64,000 bases of DNA from Parvibaculum sp. Its GTDB lineage: Bacteria > Pseudomonadota > Alphaproteobacteria > Parvibaculales > Parvibaculaceae. The notes beneath the pieces were generated by a model. It was not told the origin of the DNA. It was given only the letters and a program-made list of their open reading frames with translations, and did no database searches. The position numbers and the translations under genes are program-made. Within the stretch, counting starts at the first letter, position 1; every line of letters starts with the position of its first letter. This document shows positions 9,362-18,671 of this stretch, in pieces. The stretch spans positions 1,125,425 through 1,189,424 of the forward strand of contig JAEPQD010000002.1 of NCBI GenBank assembly GCA_017642695.1, written 5' to 3'.

Positions 9362-11092
9362 ATGGACGCCAAGACATTCGACAAGTCGAAACTGCCCAGC
9401 CGTCACGTCACGGTCGGGCCCGAGCGGGCGCCGCATCGCTCCTACTATTATGCGATGGGCCTCACCGAAGAGCAGATCAACCAGCCCTTCGTGGGCGTCG
9501 CGACCTGCTGGAACGAGGCCGCGCCCTGCAACATCGCGCTCCAGCGCCAGGCGCAGTCCGTGAAGAAGGGAGTCGACGCGACCGGCGGCACGCCGCGCGA
9601 GTTCTGCACCATCACGGTGACGGACGGCATCGCGATGGGCCATCAGGGCATGAAGTCCTCGCTCGCGAGCCGCGACCTCATCGCCGACTCGGTCGAACTC
9701 ACCATGCGCGGTCATTGCTACGACGCGCTGGTCGGCCTTGCGGGCTGCGACAAGTCGCTGCCCGGCATGATGATGTCGATGGTCCGTTTGAACGTCCCCT
9801 CCGTCTTCATGTATGGCGGCTCGATCCTGCCCGGCCATTTCAAGGGCAAGGACGTGACGGTCGTCGACGTCTTCGAGGCGGTCGGCCAGCATTCGGCGGG
9901 CAACCTGCCGGACGAAGAGCTGCACGCGCTCGAATGCGTCGCCTGTCCCTCCGCCGGTGCCTGCGGCGGCCAGTTCACGGCGAACACCATGGCCTGCGTC
10001 TCGGAAGCCATCGGCCTTGCGTTGCCGGGCTCGGCCGGTGCGCCCGCGCCCTACGAGACCCGCGACGAATATGCGGAAGCCTCGGGACGCGCTGTCATGC
10101 AGCTCCTTGCGAACAACATCCGTCCGCGCGACATCGTCACGCGCAAGGCGCTCGAAAATGCTGCGGTCATCGTCGCGGCGACGGGCGGTTCAACCAATGG
10201 CGGACTGCACCTGCCCGCCATCGCCCATGAAGTCGGCATCGATTTCGACCTGATGGAAGTCGCCGAGATCTTCAAGAAGACGCCCTACATCACCGACCTC
10301 AAGCCCGGCGGCAACTATGTCGCGAAGGATCTCTTCGAGGCGGGCGGCGTCTCGATGGTTCTCAAGGTTCTGCTCGATGGCGGTTATCTCCACGGCGATT
10401 GCCTCACCGTCACCGGCCAGTCGCTTGCCGACAATCTGAAGGACGTGAAGTTCAACCCGGACCAGAAGGTCGTCTATCCGTTGTCGAACCCGCTCTCGCC
10501 GACCGGCGGCGTCGTCGGCCTGCAAGGCTCGCTCGCGCCGGATGGTGCCATCGTCAAGGTCGCGGGCATGGAGAAGGATCATCTCCGTTTCTCCGGGCCC
10601 GCGCGCTGCTTCGACAGCGAGGAAGAGTGCTTCGACGCCGTCGAGAACCGCCAGTACAAGGAAGGCGAGGTTCTCGTCATCCGCTACGAGGGGCCGAAGG
10701 GTGGCCCCGGCATGCGCGAGATGCTCTCCACCACGGCCGCGCTCTATGGTCAGGGCATGGGCGACAAGGTTGCGCTCATCACGGACGGACGCTTCTCGGG
10801 CGCGACCCGTGGCTTCTGCATCGGCCATGTCGGCCCGGAAGCCGCTGTCGGCGGTCCGATCGCGCTGATCGAGGATGGTGACATCATCACCATCGACGCG
10901 GAAAAGGGCACCATCGACCTCGAAGTCGACGAGGCCACGCTCGAAAAGCGCCGTGCCTCATGGAAGCCGCGCGAGACCATGTATGCCTCGGGCGCGCTCT
11001 GGAAATACGCCCAGCAGGTCGGCCCCGCCCGCAAGGGGGCGGTCACGCATCCCGGCGCCAGGGCCGAAAAACACGTCTATGCGGATATCTGA
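9362..11092 (+). CDS. ilvD: Dihydroxy-acid dehydratase
   Basis: A 576-residue IlvD/Edd-family protein. It dehydrates 2,3-dihydroxy-isovalerate and 2,3-dihydroxy-3-methylvalerate to 2-oxo acids, the penultimate shared step of valine, isoleucine and leucine synthesis. Iron-sulfur ligands are Cys49 (ATCWNEA), Cys119 (GCDKSLPG) and Cys191 ([15 protein letters not shown]); GGSTN and the C-terminal [14 protein letters not shown] motif are also present. Edd would be longer and differ in these motifs. GGAGG lies 8 bases before the chosen ATG; an upstream in-frame ATG at 9263 would add 33 non-conserved residues. It appears monocistronic, with a strong terminator downstream. Confidence 0.95.
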   Translation: MDAKTFDKSKLPSRHVTVGPERAPHRSYYYAMGLTEEQINQPFVGVATCWNEAAPCNIALQRQAQSVKKGVDATGGTPREFCTITVTDGIAMGHQGMKSSLASRDLIADSVELTMRGHCYDALVGLAGCDKSLPGMMMSMVRLNVPSVFMYGGSILPGHFKGKDVTVVDVFEAVGQHSAGNLPDEELHALECVACPSAGACGGQFTANTMACVSEAIGLALPGSAGAPAPYETRDEYAEASGRAVMQLLANNIRPRDIVTRKALENAAVIVAATGGSTNGGLHLPAIAHEVGIDFDLMEVAEIFKKTPYITDLKPGGNYVAKDLFEAGGVSMVLKVLLDGGYLHGDCLTVTGQSLADNLKDVKFNPDQKVVYPLSNPLSPTGGVVGLQGSLAPDGAIVKVAGMEKDHLRFSGPARCFDSEEECFDAVENRQYKEGEVLVIRYEGPKGGPGMREMLSTTAALYGQGMGDKVALITDGRFSGATRGFCIGHVGPEAAVGGPIALIEDGDIITIDAEKGTIDLEVDEATLEKRRASWKPRETMYASGALWKYAQQVGPARKGAVTHPGARAEKHVYADI

Positions 11093-11130
11093 AGCCACAG
11101 CTTCACCATATTTCGCCATTTAATATGAGT

Positions 11131-11169
11131 TTCGGGGCCGTTCTGTCAGAATGGCCCCGAATTGTTTGA
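11131..11169 (+). terminator. Rho-independent terminator of ilvD
   Basis: A 14-bp stem with one G-U pair (11131-11144 with 11148-11161) closes on a GTC triloop and is followed by the T-rich TTGTTTGATTTGT. It lies 39 bases after the ilvD stop. Confidence 0.88.
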
Positions 11170-11197
11170 TTTGTCCGCGTTCCTTCGAGGAGTGTCC

Positions 11198-11956
11198 ATG
11201 ACCGCCCGGAAAAGCCTTGCCGCTCTCGCCGCCGCGTTCGGCCTCACGCTTGCCGTGAACGGTGCCGTGTTCGCCGCCGACCCGACGCCGCAGGCGCAAG
11301 CTGCCTTCGACCGGGGCATTGCGGCCTATCGCGGAGGCGATGCGCCGGGCGCCGTTGCGGAGTGGAAGGAAGCCGCGGAGGAAGGTCATGTCGGCGCCGC
11401 CTGGCTTCTCGGCAATCTCTACGACAAGGGTGCGGCCGGCGTCGCGCAGTCGGATGCGAAGGCCTATGAATATTACCTTCAGGCGACGCGCGGCGGTCAG
11501 CCCGAAGCCGCGGTCCGTCTCGGCAAGATCTATCTCGAAGGCAATGAGGATATCGGCCTGAAGCGCAACTACGGCGCCGCTTTGCAGGCCTTCGAGGCGG
11601 GCGCGCTCGCGCCGCGCGCCGATGCGCAATACTACCTCGCCGTCATGCATCGCAATGGCTGGGGTACGCCGGTCGATCGCACCGAAAGCCTGCGCTGGCT
11701 TTTTCTCTCGGCGAAGAAGCGTTATGCGCCGGCGCTCGCGGAACTCGGCCGCATCTACATGGAAGGCGAGGGCGTCGAACAGAACCGTGTCGATGGCTGG
11801 AGCTATCTTCAGCTCGCCAATCGTTTCGGTACGGAGGAAGACCGTGCCGTGGCGGACGAGTACATGGAGAAGTACGATGGCTGGATGAAGCGCGGCGAAA
11901 AGGAATCCGCCCGCGACAAGGCCGACGCCTGGATCGCCTCCCATGGCGGGACGTAA
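11198..11956 (+). CDS. Secreted Sel1-repeat (TPR-like) protein
   Basis: A 252-residue protein with a Sec signal peptide (cleavage likely after AVFA, residue 26). It then has about four Sel1-like repeats of roughly 36 residues, recognisable from GxxxAAxxLGxLYxxG-type units (AAWLLGNLYDKG, AAVRLGKIYLEG, AQYYLAVMHRNGWG, ALAELGRIYMEGEG). Sel1 repeats form superhelical protein-binding scaffolds, here predicted to be periplasmic. The partner is unknown and the neighbours do not indicate one. GAGGAG precedes the ATG at 11198. The convergent EthD gene ends only 2 bases from its stop. Confidence 0.82.
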   Translation: MTARKSLAALAAAFGLTLAVNGAVFAADPTPQAQAAFDRGIAAYRGGDAPGAVAEWKEAAEEGHVGAAWLLGNLYDKGAAGVAQSDAKAYEYYLQATRGGQPEAAVRLGKIYLEGNEDIGLKRNYGAALQAFEAGALAPRADAQYYLAVMHRNGWGTPVDRTESLRWLFLSAKKRYAPALAELGRIYMEGEGVEQNRVDGWSYLQLANRFGTEEDRAVADEYMEKYDGWMKRGEKESARDKADAWIASHGGT

Positions 11957-11958
11957 GC

Positions 11959-12342
11959 CTACCCGAACACGACCTTCTCTTCGCCGAACCAGAGCGGAGA
12001 CTTCGAGAAGTCGATGAACTTCGCCTCGTCCTCCAGAAGCTGGCGTCCGGCTTCGGCGCCTTCGGGCGTTGTCATGGCCGCGGCGATGTCATCCATGCTC
12101 TCCCACCAGAGCTGCGCCACGCCGTCATAGACCGCCGAGGCCTTCTCGAGCGAGCCCGCACGCGAGGTGCGCAAGGCTTCCGCGAGCGCCGCGTCGGCGG
12201 AATGCATCTGCACATAGCGTTTGATCCGCAGCGCCTCGCGGTGGCTCTTCACGAGCGGCGCATGCTTGTTCCACCAGTAGTCCTGGAATTCGGCCAGCGT
12301 CAGGTTCGGCAGCCGCGTCAGGCAGAAGGTGAGCTTGATCAT
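11959..12342 (-). CDS. EthD domain-containing protein
   Basis: A 127-residue dimeric alpha/beta-barrel (ferredoxin-like) protein. The N-terminal part, MIKLTFCLTRLPNLTLAEF, followed by a W-x-x-K/H-A-P-L motif (YWWNKHAPLV), is typical of the EthD family. EthD was named for ether degradation; related small proteins occur in many catabolic loci and their exact reaction is usually unknown. A strong GGGAGGACCAAC site precedes the ATG at 12342; longer upstream extensions run into a dispersed repeat and are not coding. No ether monooxygenase is nearby. Confidence 0.78.
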   Translation of the reverse strand: MIKLTFCLTRLPNLTLAEFQDYWWNKHAPLVKSHREALRIKRYVQMHSADAALAEALRTSRAGSLEKASAVYDGVAQLWWESMDDIAAAMTTPEGAEAGRQLLEDEAKFIDFSKSPLWFGEEKVVFG

Positions 12343-12422
12343 GTTGGTCCTCCCGGTTGTTTGTTTTTTGCTTTTGATTTCTGCTATCGGGAGTGTGCGT
12401 TGTGGGGCTCCAAATATAAAGG

Positions 12423-12506
12423 TGTCATCCCGGCGGAAGCCGGGATCCATGGGCAAACGCCCCGGCCTCGGCGGCAATATGGACCCCGGCTTTCGCCGGG
12501 GTGACA
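12423..12506. repeat. Inverted intergenic repeat (REP/BIME-like)
   Basis: Two 28-bp arms face each other. The left arm (12423-12450) and the reverse complement of the right arm (12479-12506) differ at only three positions, separated by a 28-bp spacer. Each arm is itself a small hairpin (CCCGG-N-CCGGG with a gaa/aaa core). The TGTCAT/CCCCGGC...CCGGGATCCA pattern is the kind dispersed in alphaproteobacterial intergenic spaces. It lies between divergent EthD and M81 genes. Confidence 0.75.
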
Positions 12507-12525
12507 TTCGAGAGTGAGAGAGATC

Positions 12526-14037
12526 ATGCGTATCGCGGTTGGCGGCTTCCAGCACGAGACCAACACCTTCGCGCCGACGAAGGCGGACTATGCCGCCTTC
12601 GAGCAGGCGGATTCATGGCCCGCGCTGCAACGGGGCGAGGGGCTTCTCTCCGCCTTCAGGGGCATGAACGTGCCGGTGGCGGGTTTCATCGACGCCGCCT
12701 CCGCGGGTAATGACCTCGTACCGCTCGTCTGGTGCTCGGCGACGCCGTCCGCCCATGTCACGGAAGACGCCTTCGAGCGCGTCATGGCGATGATGCTGGA
12801 AGAACTCGGGAGCGCGGACTCGCTCGATGCGGTCTATCTCGATCTTCACGGGGCGATGGTCACGGAGCATTTCGACGATGGCGAGGGCGAGATCCTCGCC
12901 CGCGTCCGCGCCGTCATCGGGCCCCGCGTTCCGCTCGTCGCAAGCCTCGATCTCCATGCCAACGTCACCGCCATGATGGTCGAGCACGCCGATGCCCTCA
13001 TCGCCTACCGCACCTATCCGCATGTCGACATGGCGGAGACGGGCGCCCGCGCCGCCGAGCATTTGTTCCGGCTCGTGAAGTCCGGTGCGCGGGAGGCGAA
13101 GGCGATGCGCCGCCTCGACTATCTGATCCCGCTCACCGCGCAATGCACGCTCATCGAACCCGCCGCGCATATCTACGGTCTCGTTGCCGAGACGGAAGGC
13201 CGCGTCACGGGCAATGGCCGTATCAGCAGCGTCTCCTTCACCACGGGCTTTCCGCCCGTCGACATTCCCGAATGCGGTCCGGTCGTCGTCGCCTATGGCG
13301 AGACGGAGGCGGCGGCGGAAGAGGCGGTGAACCGCATCGCCGACGCTGCGCGCGAGGCCGAAGCCGATTTCCGCGAGACGCTCTGGTCCCCGAGCGATGC
13401 CGTCGCGCATGCCATTGCCCGGTCGGGGCCGGGCCGCGGGCCCGTCGTGCTTGCCGATACGCAGGACAATCCGGGCGCCGGCGGCAATGGTGACACCGTC
13501 GGCATCCTCGCCGAGCTCATCGCTCAGGATGCGCAGAATGCCTGCCTCGCCGTTCTCTATGATCCCGAAAGCGCGGCGCGCGCGGCGGCGGCGGGCGAGG
13601 GCGCGACTGTATCGCTTGCGCTCGGCGCGAAGACGGGCGGCGCTCCGGGCGAACGTCCGCTCGAAGGCGCGTTCGAGGTCATGCGCGTCACCGATGGCGA
13701 GTTCCTCGCGACCGGTCCCTTCTATGGCGGCTCGCGCATGTCGCTCGGGACAACGGTCAGGCTCCGCAACGGCGGCGTTCAGATCGTCGTCGCCTCCCGC
13801 AAGGGTCAGTGCGCCGACAAGGAGATGATCCGCCATACGGGCCTCGACCCGTCGGGCCTCGGCATTCTCGTCGTGAAAAGCTCGGTCCATTTCCGCGCCG
13901 ATTTCGGGCCGATGGCGAGCGAAGTCCTCGTCGTCGAAAGTCCGGGCCCGAACACGGCCGACCTCGCGAGGCTTCCCTTCACGCGGCTGCGCAAGGGACT
14001 CCGCGTCACGCCCATGGGCGAGAGGTTCGGGGGGTAG
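12526..14037 (+). CDS. M81 family metallopeptidase (MlrC-like)
   Basis: A 503-residue protein of the MlrC family (DUF1485 N-terminal and MlrC C-terminal domains). The zinc-site motifs near the start are visible: HETNTF (residues 10-15), DLHGAM, and SLDLHANV. A DTQDNPGAGGNGDT segment near residue 310 marks the second domain. MlrC was described as the peptidase finishing microcystin breakdown in sphingomonads, but most homologues act on unknown small linear or D-amino-acid peptides. No mlrA/B/D genes are near, so microcystin degradation is not implied. A GTG at 12514 is an alternative start; GAGAGAGAT favours the ATG at 12526. Confidence 0.84.
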   Translation: MRIAVGGFQHETNTFAPTKADYAAFEQADSWPALQRGEGLLSAFRGMNVPVAGFIDAASAGNDLVPLVWCSATPSAHVTEDAFERVMAMMLEELGSADSLDAVYLDLHGAMVTEHFDDGEGEILARVRAVIGPRVPLVASLDLHANVTAMMVEHADALIAYRTYPHVDMAETGARAAEHLFRLVKSGAREAKAMRRLDYLIPLTAQCTLIEPAAHIYGLVAETEGRVTGNGRISSVSFTTGFPPVDIPECGPVVVAYGETEAAAEEAVNRIADAAREAEADFRETLWSPSDAVAHAIARSGPGRGPVVLADTQDNPGAGGNGDTVGILAELIAQDAQNACLAVLYDPESAARAAAAGEGATVSLALGAKTGGAPGERPLEGAFEVMRVTDGEFLATGPFYGGSRMSLGTTVRLRNGGVQIVVASRKGQCADKEMIRHTGLDPSGLGILVVKSSVHFRADFGPMASEVLVVESPGPNTADLARLPFTRLRKGLRVTPMGERFGG

Positions 14038-14048
14038 GTCGCGCCGCC

Positions 14049-14825
14049 TTACCAGGCCCCCAACTCCTCCAGAAACGTCTTCGCGAGCGGAATGCGCAGC
14101 GCCGCCTGTTCGTCTTCCGTCATGTCCATGTTGAGCGCGAAGGCACGGACTTCTCCGTCCCATTCGGTCCAGCCGACGAACCAGCCGAGCCCGCCGCCGC
14201 CTTGCGCAAAGGCCCAACCCGTCTTGCCGTAGAGTTTCGTGCCGTCCTTCTCTTCGAGCAGGAGGATCTCGCGCACGGCGGCTTGCGTCTCCGTGCTGAG
14301 CGGCAACTCGTTCCGGGCGAGGCGCGCGAGGAACTTCGCTTCCTCGACGGCGCTGATCGCGAGCGGTCCGTCGAGCCAGAAGCGGTCGACGGCCGTTCCG
14401 GGATCGCGGTTGCCGTAGTCGAGTTCGGCAAGCATCGCCGTCATGCGTTCGAGGCCGATCCGCCGTGCGACCTCCTGGTAGATCGCGACGTTCGACATGG
14501 CGATCGCCTCGCGCATGCTCATGTCGCGTTCCCACCGCTCGAAGGGTTGCGGCTCGCCGCCATAGGGCAGCACCTCGTCCACGCTTGTCACGGCGCCGGC
14601 TTCGAGGGCGATCAGGCTGTTTGCGATCTTGAAGGTGGACGCCGGCACGAAGCGCTCCTGCGCGCGCTCGTCATTCACGGTGACGAGTTCCTCCGTTTCG
14701 GGTTCGTAGAGAACGAAGGTGCCCTTGAGGCCGCGCGCGGCGAAGAGGTCGGCCGGTTCTGCCGCGGCGCCGGATACCGGAACGAGAAGGAGGGCGGCAA
14801 GTGCCGCGGCAAGGATCGGGTGCAT
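14049..14825 (-). CDS. Class D (OXA-type) beta-lactamase
   Basis: A 258-residue exported serine hydrolase. The signal peptide covers about residues 1-22. The motifs are in class D order: the active serine in S63-T-F-K66, SNV (111-113), YGN (137-139), FWLDGPL (149-155) and KTG (201-203) followed by W204. Such enzymes hydrolyse beta-lactams in the periplasm using a carboxylated lysine (K66). The SNV box differs from the commoner SAV/SVV. Nothing around it (no transposase, integron or attC) suggests recent acquisition; it looks like a resident chromosomal gene. Which drugs it hydrolyses cannot be read from sequence. Confidence 0.88.
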   Translation of the reverse strand: MHPILAAALAALLLVPVSGAAAEPADLFAARGLKGTFVLYEPETEELVTVNDERAQERFVPASTFKIANSLIALEAGAVTSVDEVLPYGGEPQPFERWERDMSMREAIAMSNVAIYQEVARRIGLERMTAMLAELDYGNRDPGTAVDRFWLDGPLAISAVEEAKFLARLARNELPLSTETQAAVREILLLEEKDGTKLYGKTGWAFAQGGGGLGWFVGWTEWDGEVRAFALNMDMTEDEQAALRIPLAKTFLEELGAW

Positions 14826-15149
14826 CGGAACTCCGGTTTGTCGTCTCGGGAAGCCGAAACCCTCTACGCTCGATTCTTGGTCGGAATGGGGCCGGGACGG
14901 GGCGTTACCGCGCCGCGTCTTCCGGTTGGGGGCTTTTCGAGGTGCTTTTCGGCGACCGCTTCCGGTCTCCCCGGGCTGTGCGGATGCCGGTGCATATTTG
15001 AGCTACCGCGTGGTTGATGTTCCGGGGGACGGGGAAGGAGCGGCGGAGGGGCCGGTCTTCCGTCCTGTCGTGTTTATGACGTTTCAATGACGGTATGGTG
15101 ACAGTGAGGTTCCGGTTGTCCCCGGTTGCGTGCTAACGGCCCGTTTCGC
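14826..15149. other. Intergenic region without recognised gene
   Basis: About 320 bases between the divergent beta-lactamase and rpsB genes. I find no credible ORF with a ribosome-binding site, no RNA gene and no repeat. It presumably carries the beta-lactamase promoter on the minus strand, but no convincing box pair stands out. Confidence 0.5.
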
Positions 15150-15178
15150 TTGCGTTTTTGCCGTTTTGCGCCTATGAA
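15150..15178 (+). promoter_or_regulatory. Candidate promoter of rpsB-tsf
   Basis: TTGCGT (15150-15155) and TATGAA (15173-15178) are separated by 17 bases. Transcription from here would give an rpsB leader of about 135 nt. The leader holds two small hairpins: TTCCTT/AAGGAA near 15215-15232 and CGGCCT/AGGCCG at 15255-15273. Leaders of this kind are places of S2 autoregulation in other bacteria; here it is inference. Confidence 0.5.
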
Positions 15179-15318
15179 GGCGCCATTCCACACGCGGGGT
15201 TCGGCTCACCCACTTCCTTTTCCCAAGGAAAACATAGGGTTAGTCGGTCCGGTGCGGCCTCTTCCGAAGGCCGTTCACTCCCCGCGGAGGTTCAACCGGA
15301 AAAAGGAGAACGAGTGTC

Positions 15319-16080
15319 ATGGCACTCCCTGAATTTTCTATGCGTCAGCTGCTGGAGGCCGGTGTCCATTTCGGTCACCAGACCCACCGCTGGAACCCGA
15401 AGATGGAGAGCTTCCTCTTCGGCGACCGAAACAACATTCATATCATAGACTTGGCGCAGACCGTTCCGCTGCTGCATCAGGCGCTCGTTGCGGTTCGCGA
15501 CGCTGTCGCCGGCGGTGGCCGCGTGCTCTTCGTGGGCACGAAGCGTCAGGCTTCCGAGCCCATCGCCGCGGCTGCCCGCCAATGCGCGCAGTATTACATC
15601 AACCACCGCTGGCTCGGTGGCATGCTCACCAACTGGAAGACCATCTCGAACTCGATCCGGCGCCTGCGTCAGCTCGACGAGATGCTGGCCGGTGAGGCTA
15701 AGGGCTTGACCAAGAAGGAAGTTCTGAACCTGACCCGCGAGCGCGACAAACTTGAGCGCGCCATTGGCGGCATCAAGGACATGGGCGGCCTGCCGGACCT
15801 GATCTTCGTGATCGACACCAACAAGGAAGAGATCGCGATCCAGGAAGCCCGCAAGCTCGGCATTCCCGTCGTCGCAATTCTCGACTCCAATTCGAACCCC
15901 GATGGCATCGCCTTCCCGATCCCCGGCAATGACGACGCCGCGCGCGCGATCAGCCTCTATTGCGATCTGGTCTCCCGTTCCGTCATCGACGGCATCTCGC
16001 AGAGCCAGGGCGCGTCGGGCGTCGATATCGGCGCTGAAGCCGAACCGGTGGTCGATGTTCCGGCTACCGCTGAAGCCTGA
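15319..16080 (+). CDS. rpsB: 30S ribosomal protein S2
   Basis: A 253-residue S2 protein of the small ribosomal subunit. The family starts with [28 protein letters not shown] sequence (here [20 protein letters not shown]). The second signature is [11 protein letters not shown], followed by [16 protein letters not shown]2 binds at the head-body junction of 30S and is needed with S1 for initiation. AAAAAGGAGAACGAG gives a strong ribosome-binding site. It heads the rpsB-tsf-pyrH-frr order found across bacteria. The alanine/glutamate-rich tail is a little longer than in E. coli. Confidence 0.98.
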   Translation: MALPEFSMRQLLEAGVHFGHQTHRWNPKMESFLFGDRNNIHIIDLAQTVPLLHQALVAVRDAVAGGGRVLFVGTKRQASEPIAAAARQCAQYYINHRWLGGMLTNWKTISNSIRRLRQLDEMLAGEAKGLTKKEVLNLTRERDKLERAIGGIKDMGGLPDLIFVIDTNKEEIAIQEARKLGIPVVAILDSNSNPDGIAFPIPGNDDAARAISLYCDLVSRSVIDGISQSQGASGVDIGAEAEPVVDVPATAEA

Positions 16081-16104
16081 TTAAGGCTTTGAATCCATAT
16101 AGAT

Positions 16105-16130
16105 GAGGCCCGGTGTTCAAGCCGGGCCTC
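16105..16130 (+). terminator. rpsB-tsf intergenic hairpin (attenuator-like)
   Basis: GAGGCCCGG (16105-16113) pairs with CCGGGCCTC (16122-16130), a perfect 9-bp stem with an 8-nt loop. No T-run follows, so it is more likely a partial terminator, processing or stability element than a complete stop between rpsB and tsf. Confidence 0.5.
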
Positions 16131-16189
16131 GGATCGCTTGAGGCCACCGGCGCTTGCCGGAACGGCCAACAGAAAATCGAGGAATTCCG

Positions 16190-17116
16190 ATGGCTGAGAT
16201 CACCGCAAGCATGGTGAAGGAACTGCGCGACAAGACCGGCGCAGGCATGATGGACTGCAAGTCGGCGCTCAATGAAGCGGGCGGCGACATGGAAGCCGCC
16301 GTCGACTGGCTGCGCACGAAGGGCCTGGCCAAAGCGGCCAAAAAGGCTGGCCGCGTCGCGGCGGAAGGCCTGATCGGCGTTACCGCGAGCGGCACCGCGG
16401 GCGCCGTCGTCGAGGTCAATTCCGAAACGGACTTCGTTGCGCGTAACGAACAGTTCCAGAAGATGGTCTCCGAGATCGCATCGGCTGCTCTTGCCGCCGA
16501 GGGCGATTTCGACAAGCTCATTGCCGCCCCCTATCCCGGTTCCTCCAAGTCCGTGAAGGACTATGTGACGGAGATGGTCGGCACGATTGGCGAGAACATG
16601 AATGTCCGCCGCGCGGGCCATATCTCGGTGTCGGACGGCGCGGTTGCCGCCTATGTCCACAATCAGGTTGCGCCCGGCCTGGGCAAGATCGGCGTGCTTG
16701 TCGGTCTGGAATCGACCGGCGACAAGGCGAAGCTGACCGAGCTCGGCCGCCAGATTGCGATGCATATTGCGGCTACGAACCCGATCGCGACCCGCCGGGA
16801 AGATGTCGATCCGGCAGTGGTCGAGCGCGAGCGCAATGTCCTGATTGCGGAGGCAAAGGAATCCGGCCGTCCTGACAACATCATCGAAAAGATGGTGGAA
16901 GGCCGTATCCGCAAGTTCTACGAGGAAGTCGTTCTCCTCTCGCAGGCTTTCGTCATCAACCCCGACGAAACGGTCGAAAAGGCCGTCAAGGCTGCGGAGG
17001 CCGATGTCGGCGCCCCGGTCACGGTGGTTGGCTTCCTGCGCTTCGCGCTCGGTGAGGGCATCGAGAAGGAAGAGTCCGATTTTGCGGCGGAAGTGGCGGC
17101 GGCCGCGCGCGGCTGA
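16190..17116 (+). CDS. tsf: Translation elongation factor Ts
   Basis: A 308-residue EF-Ts, the nucleotide exchange factor that releases GDP from EF-Tu. The N-terminal UBA-like domain has [19 protein letters not shown] (residues 8-26). The core contains the TDFV motif ([10 protein letters not shown]) that contacts EF-Tu, and later a C-terminal module. TCGAGGAATTCCG precedes the chosen ATG at 16190; an in-frame ATG 36 bases upstream lacks conservation. Length is normal for alphaproteobacteria. Confidence 0.97.
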   Translation: MAEITASMVKELRDKTGAGMMDCKSALNEAGGDMEAAVDWLRTKGLAKAAKKAGRVAAEGLIGVTASGTAGAVVEVNSETDFVARNEQFQKMVSEIASAALAAEGDFDKLIAAPYPGSSKSVKDYVTEMVGTIGENMNVRRAGHISVSDGAVAAYVHNQVAPGLGKIGVLVGLESTGDKAKLTELGRQIAMHIAATNPIATRREDVDPAVVERERNVLIAEAKESGRPDNIIEKMVEGRIRKFYEEVVLLSQAFVINPDETVEKAVKAAEADVGAPVTVVGFLRFALGEGIEKEESDFAAEVAAAARG

Positions 17117-17138
17117 AGCGAATTGCCCACCCTGATTT

Positions 17139-17180
17139 AACGCCCCCTTCGCCAGACAGCGTTGGGGGCGTTATTGTCTT
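17139..17180 (+). terminator. Terminator between tsf and pyrH
   Basis: AACGCCCCC (17139-17147) pairs with GGGGGCGTT (17164-17172) and is followed by ATTGTCTT. The 16-nt loop is rather long. It ends the ribosomal operon and leaves pyrH with its own promoter or partial read-through. Confidence 0.7.
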
Positions 17181-17266
17181 CTGGACTCGCGGGATTCGGG
17201 CAGGAAGCCTGTCCGCCGGTCCATGTACCCTGACAGGCCGGGCGCCCGGCTCTTTGGAACGGAAAA

Positions 17267-17992
17267 ATGTCCGGAAAACCACTCTATTCCCGCGTGCTTC
17301 TCAAGGTTTCGGGCGAAGCCCTGATGGGGTCCGGCCAGTACGGTATCGAAATCGAGACCGTCGACAGGATAGCCAAGGACATCAAGCAGGCGACCGAGGC
17401 GGGGGTGCAGGTCTGTCTCGTCATTGGCGGCGGTAACATCTTTCGCGGCCTCTCGGGCGCGGCCAAGGGCATGGAGCGCGCAAGCGCCGACTATATGGGT
17501 ATGCTTGCCACGGTCATGAATGCGCTTGCCATGCAGACGGCGCTCGAGGCGCTCGATGTTCCGACCCGGGTGCAGTCGGCCATTCCGATGATGACGGTCT
17601 GTGAGCCCTATATCCGCCGCCGCGCCGTCCGCCACATGGAGAAGGGTAGGGTGGTGATCTTTGCCGCCGGGACCGGCAATCCGTTCTTCACGACGGATAC
17701 CGCCGCGGCGCTCCGGGCTGTCGAAATGGGTTGCGACGCGCTCCTCAAGGGAACACAGGTCGATGGGGTCTATTCCGCCGATCCGCACAAGGTTGCCAAT
17801 GCCGAGCGTTACGACAGGCTGACCTATATGGATGTGCTTTCGCGCGATCTGAAAGTGATGGACGCCTCGGCAATCGCGCTCGCACGCGAAAACGGAATTC
17901 CGATTATCGTCTACTCAATCGACGAGGTGGGCGGGTTCGCGGACGTGCTGACCGGTGTGGGCCGCTGCACCGTTATTTCCGACGCCGCCTGA
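17267..17992 (+). CDS. pyrH: UMP kinase
   Basis: A 241-residue UMP kinase of the amino-acid-kinase fold, converting UMP to UDP. Motifs seen: LKVSGEAL near the start for ATP binding, GGGNIFRG (residues 54-61), the UMP-binding [16 protein letters not shown], and [13 protein letters not shown]. Bacterial PyrH is hexameric and usually activated by GTP and inhibited by UTP. It is followed closely by frr, as in most bacteria. Confidence 0.97.
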   Translation: MSGKPLYSRVLLKVSGEALMGSGQYGIEIETVDRIAKDIKQATEAGVQVCLVIGGGNIFRGLSGAAKGMERASADYMGMLATVMNALAMQTALEALDVPTRVQSAIPMMTVCEPYIRRRAVRHMEKGRVVIFAAGTGNPFFTTDTAAALRAVEMGCDALLKGTQVDGVYSADPHKVANAERYDRLTYMDVLSRDLKVMDASAIALARENGIPIIVYSIDEVGGFADVLTGVGRCTVISDAA

Positions 17993-18035
17993 GCGGCCAG
18001 GAACAGAAGAAGCCAAGGCAGAAGAAGGACAGGAA

Positions 18036-18599
18036 ATGGCTGACGACAGTTTTGACATCGACGATACGGAACGCCGGATGCGTGGTGCGCTCCAGTCGCT
18101 GAAACAGGAATTTGCCGGTTTGCGGACCGGTCGTGCGACAGCCAGCCTTCTCGAACCCATCGTCGTCGAAGCGTATGGCCAGAGCATGCCGATCAATCAG
18201 GTTGGCACCATCGGCGTTCCGGAGCCGCGGATGCTTACGGTTCAGGTGTGGGACAAGGGGATGATTTCCGCGGTCGAGAAGGCCATTCGCAACTCAGGCC
18301 TCGGTCTCAACCCCAACGTGGATGGAACCCTGATTCGACTTCCGATCCCGGAACTCAATCAGGAACGCCGTACCGAGCTTTCCAAGATCGCATCGAAGTA
18401 TACGGAGCAGGCCCGCATCGCTGTCCGAAATGTGCGGCGCGATGCGATGGACGAATTGAAGCGCCTCGAAAAAGACGCACACATGAGTCAAGACGACCAC
18501 AAGATCTGGGCGGACAAGGTTCAGAAACTGACCGACAAGGTCATTGCAGAAATCGATGCGGCGCTCGCCCATAAGGAAGCGGAAATCATGCAGGTGTAA
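18036..18599 (+). CDS. frr: Ribosome recycling factor
   Basis: A 187-residue RRF that, with EF-G, splits post-termination ribosomes. It has the two-domain family pattern: a long helical bundle ([15 protein letters not shown] near the start, and [16 protein letters not shown] in the middle) ending in a charged C-terminal helix ([16 protein letters not shown]). GAAGGACAGGAA precedes the ATG at 18036. It lies 43 bases after pyrH and is probably co-transcribed with it. Confidence 0.97.
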   Translation: MADDSFDIDDTERRMRGALQSLKQEFAGLRTGRATASLLEPIVVEAYGQSMPINQVGTIGVPEPRMLTVQVWDKGMISAVEKAIRNSGLGLNPNVDGTLIRLPIPELNQERRTELSKIASKYTEQARIAVRNVRRDAMDELKRLEKDAHMSQDDHKIWADKVQKLTDKVIAEIDAALAHKEAEIMQV

Positions 18600-18671
18600 G
18601 CTGCGATGCGCTTGGGAACCGGGTTCAAGATCCGGGGTTAACCATTTGTTTTGAGGGGAAAGCCCGAGGTC

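Noticed and set aside
12423..12506. Inverted repeat as CRISPR or as a terminator
   Set aside because: Only two arms, in opposite orientation, with no spacer series and no T-run; both flanking genes point away from it.
14049..14825. Beta-lactamase as a recently acquired cassette
   Set aside because: No attC, insertion sequence or base-composition break; GC content looks like the neighbours'.
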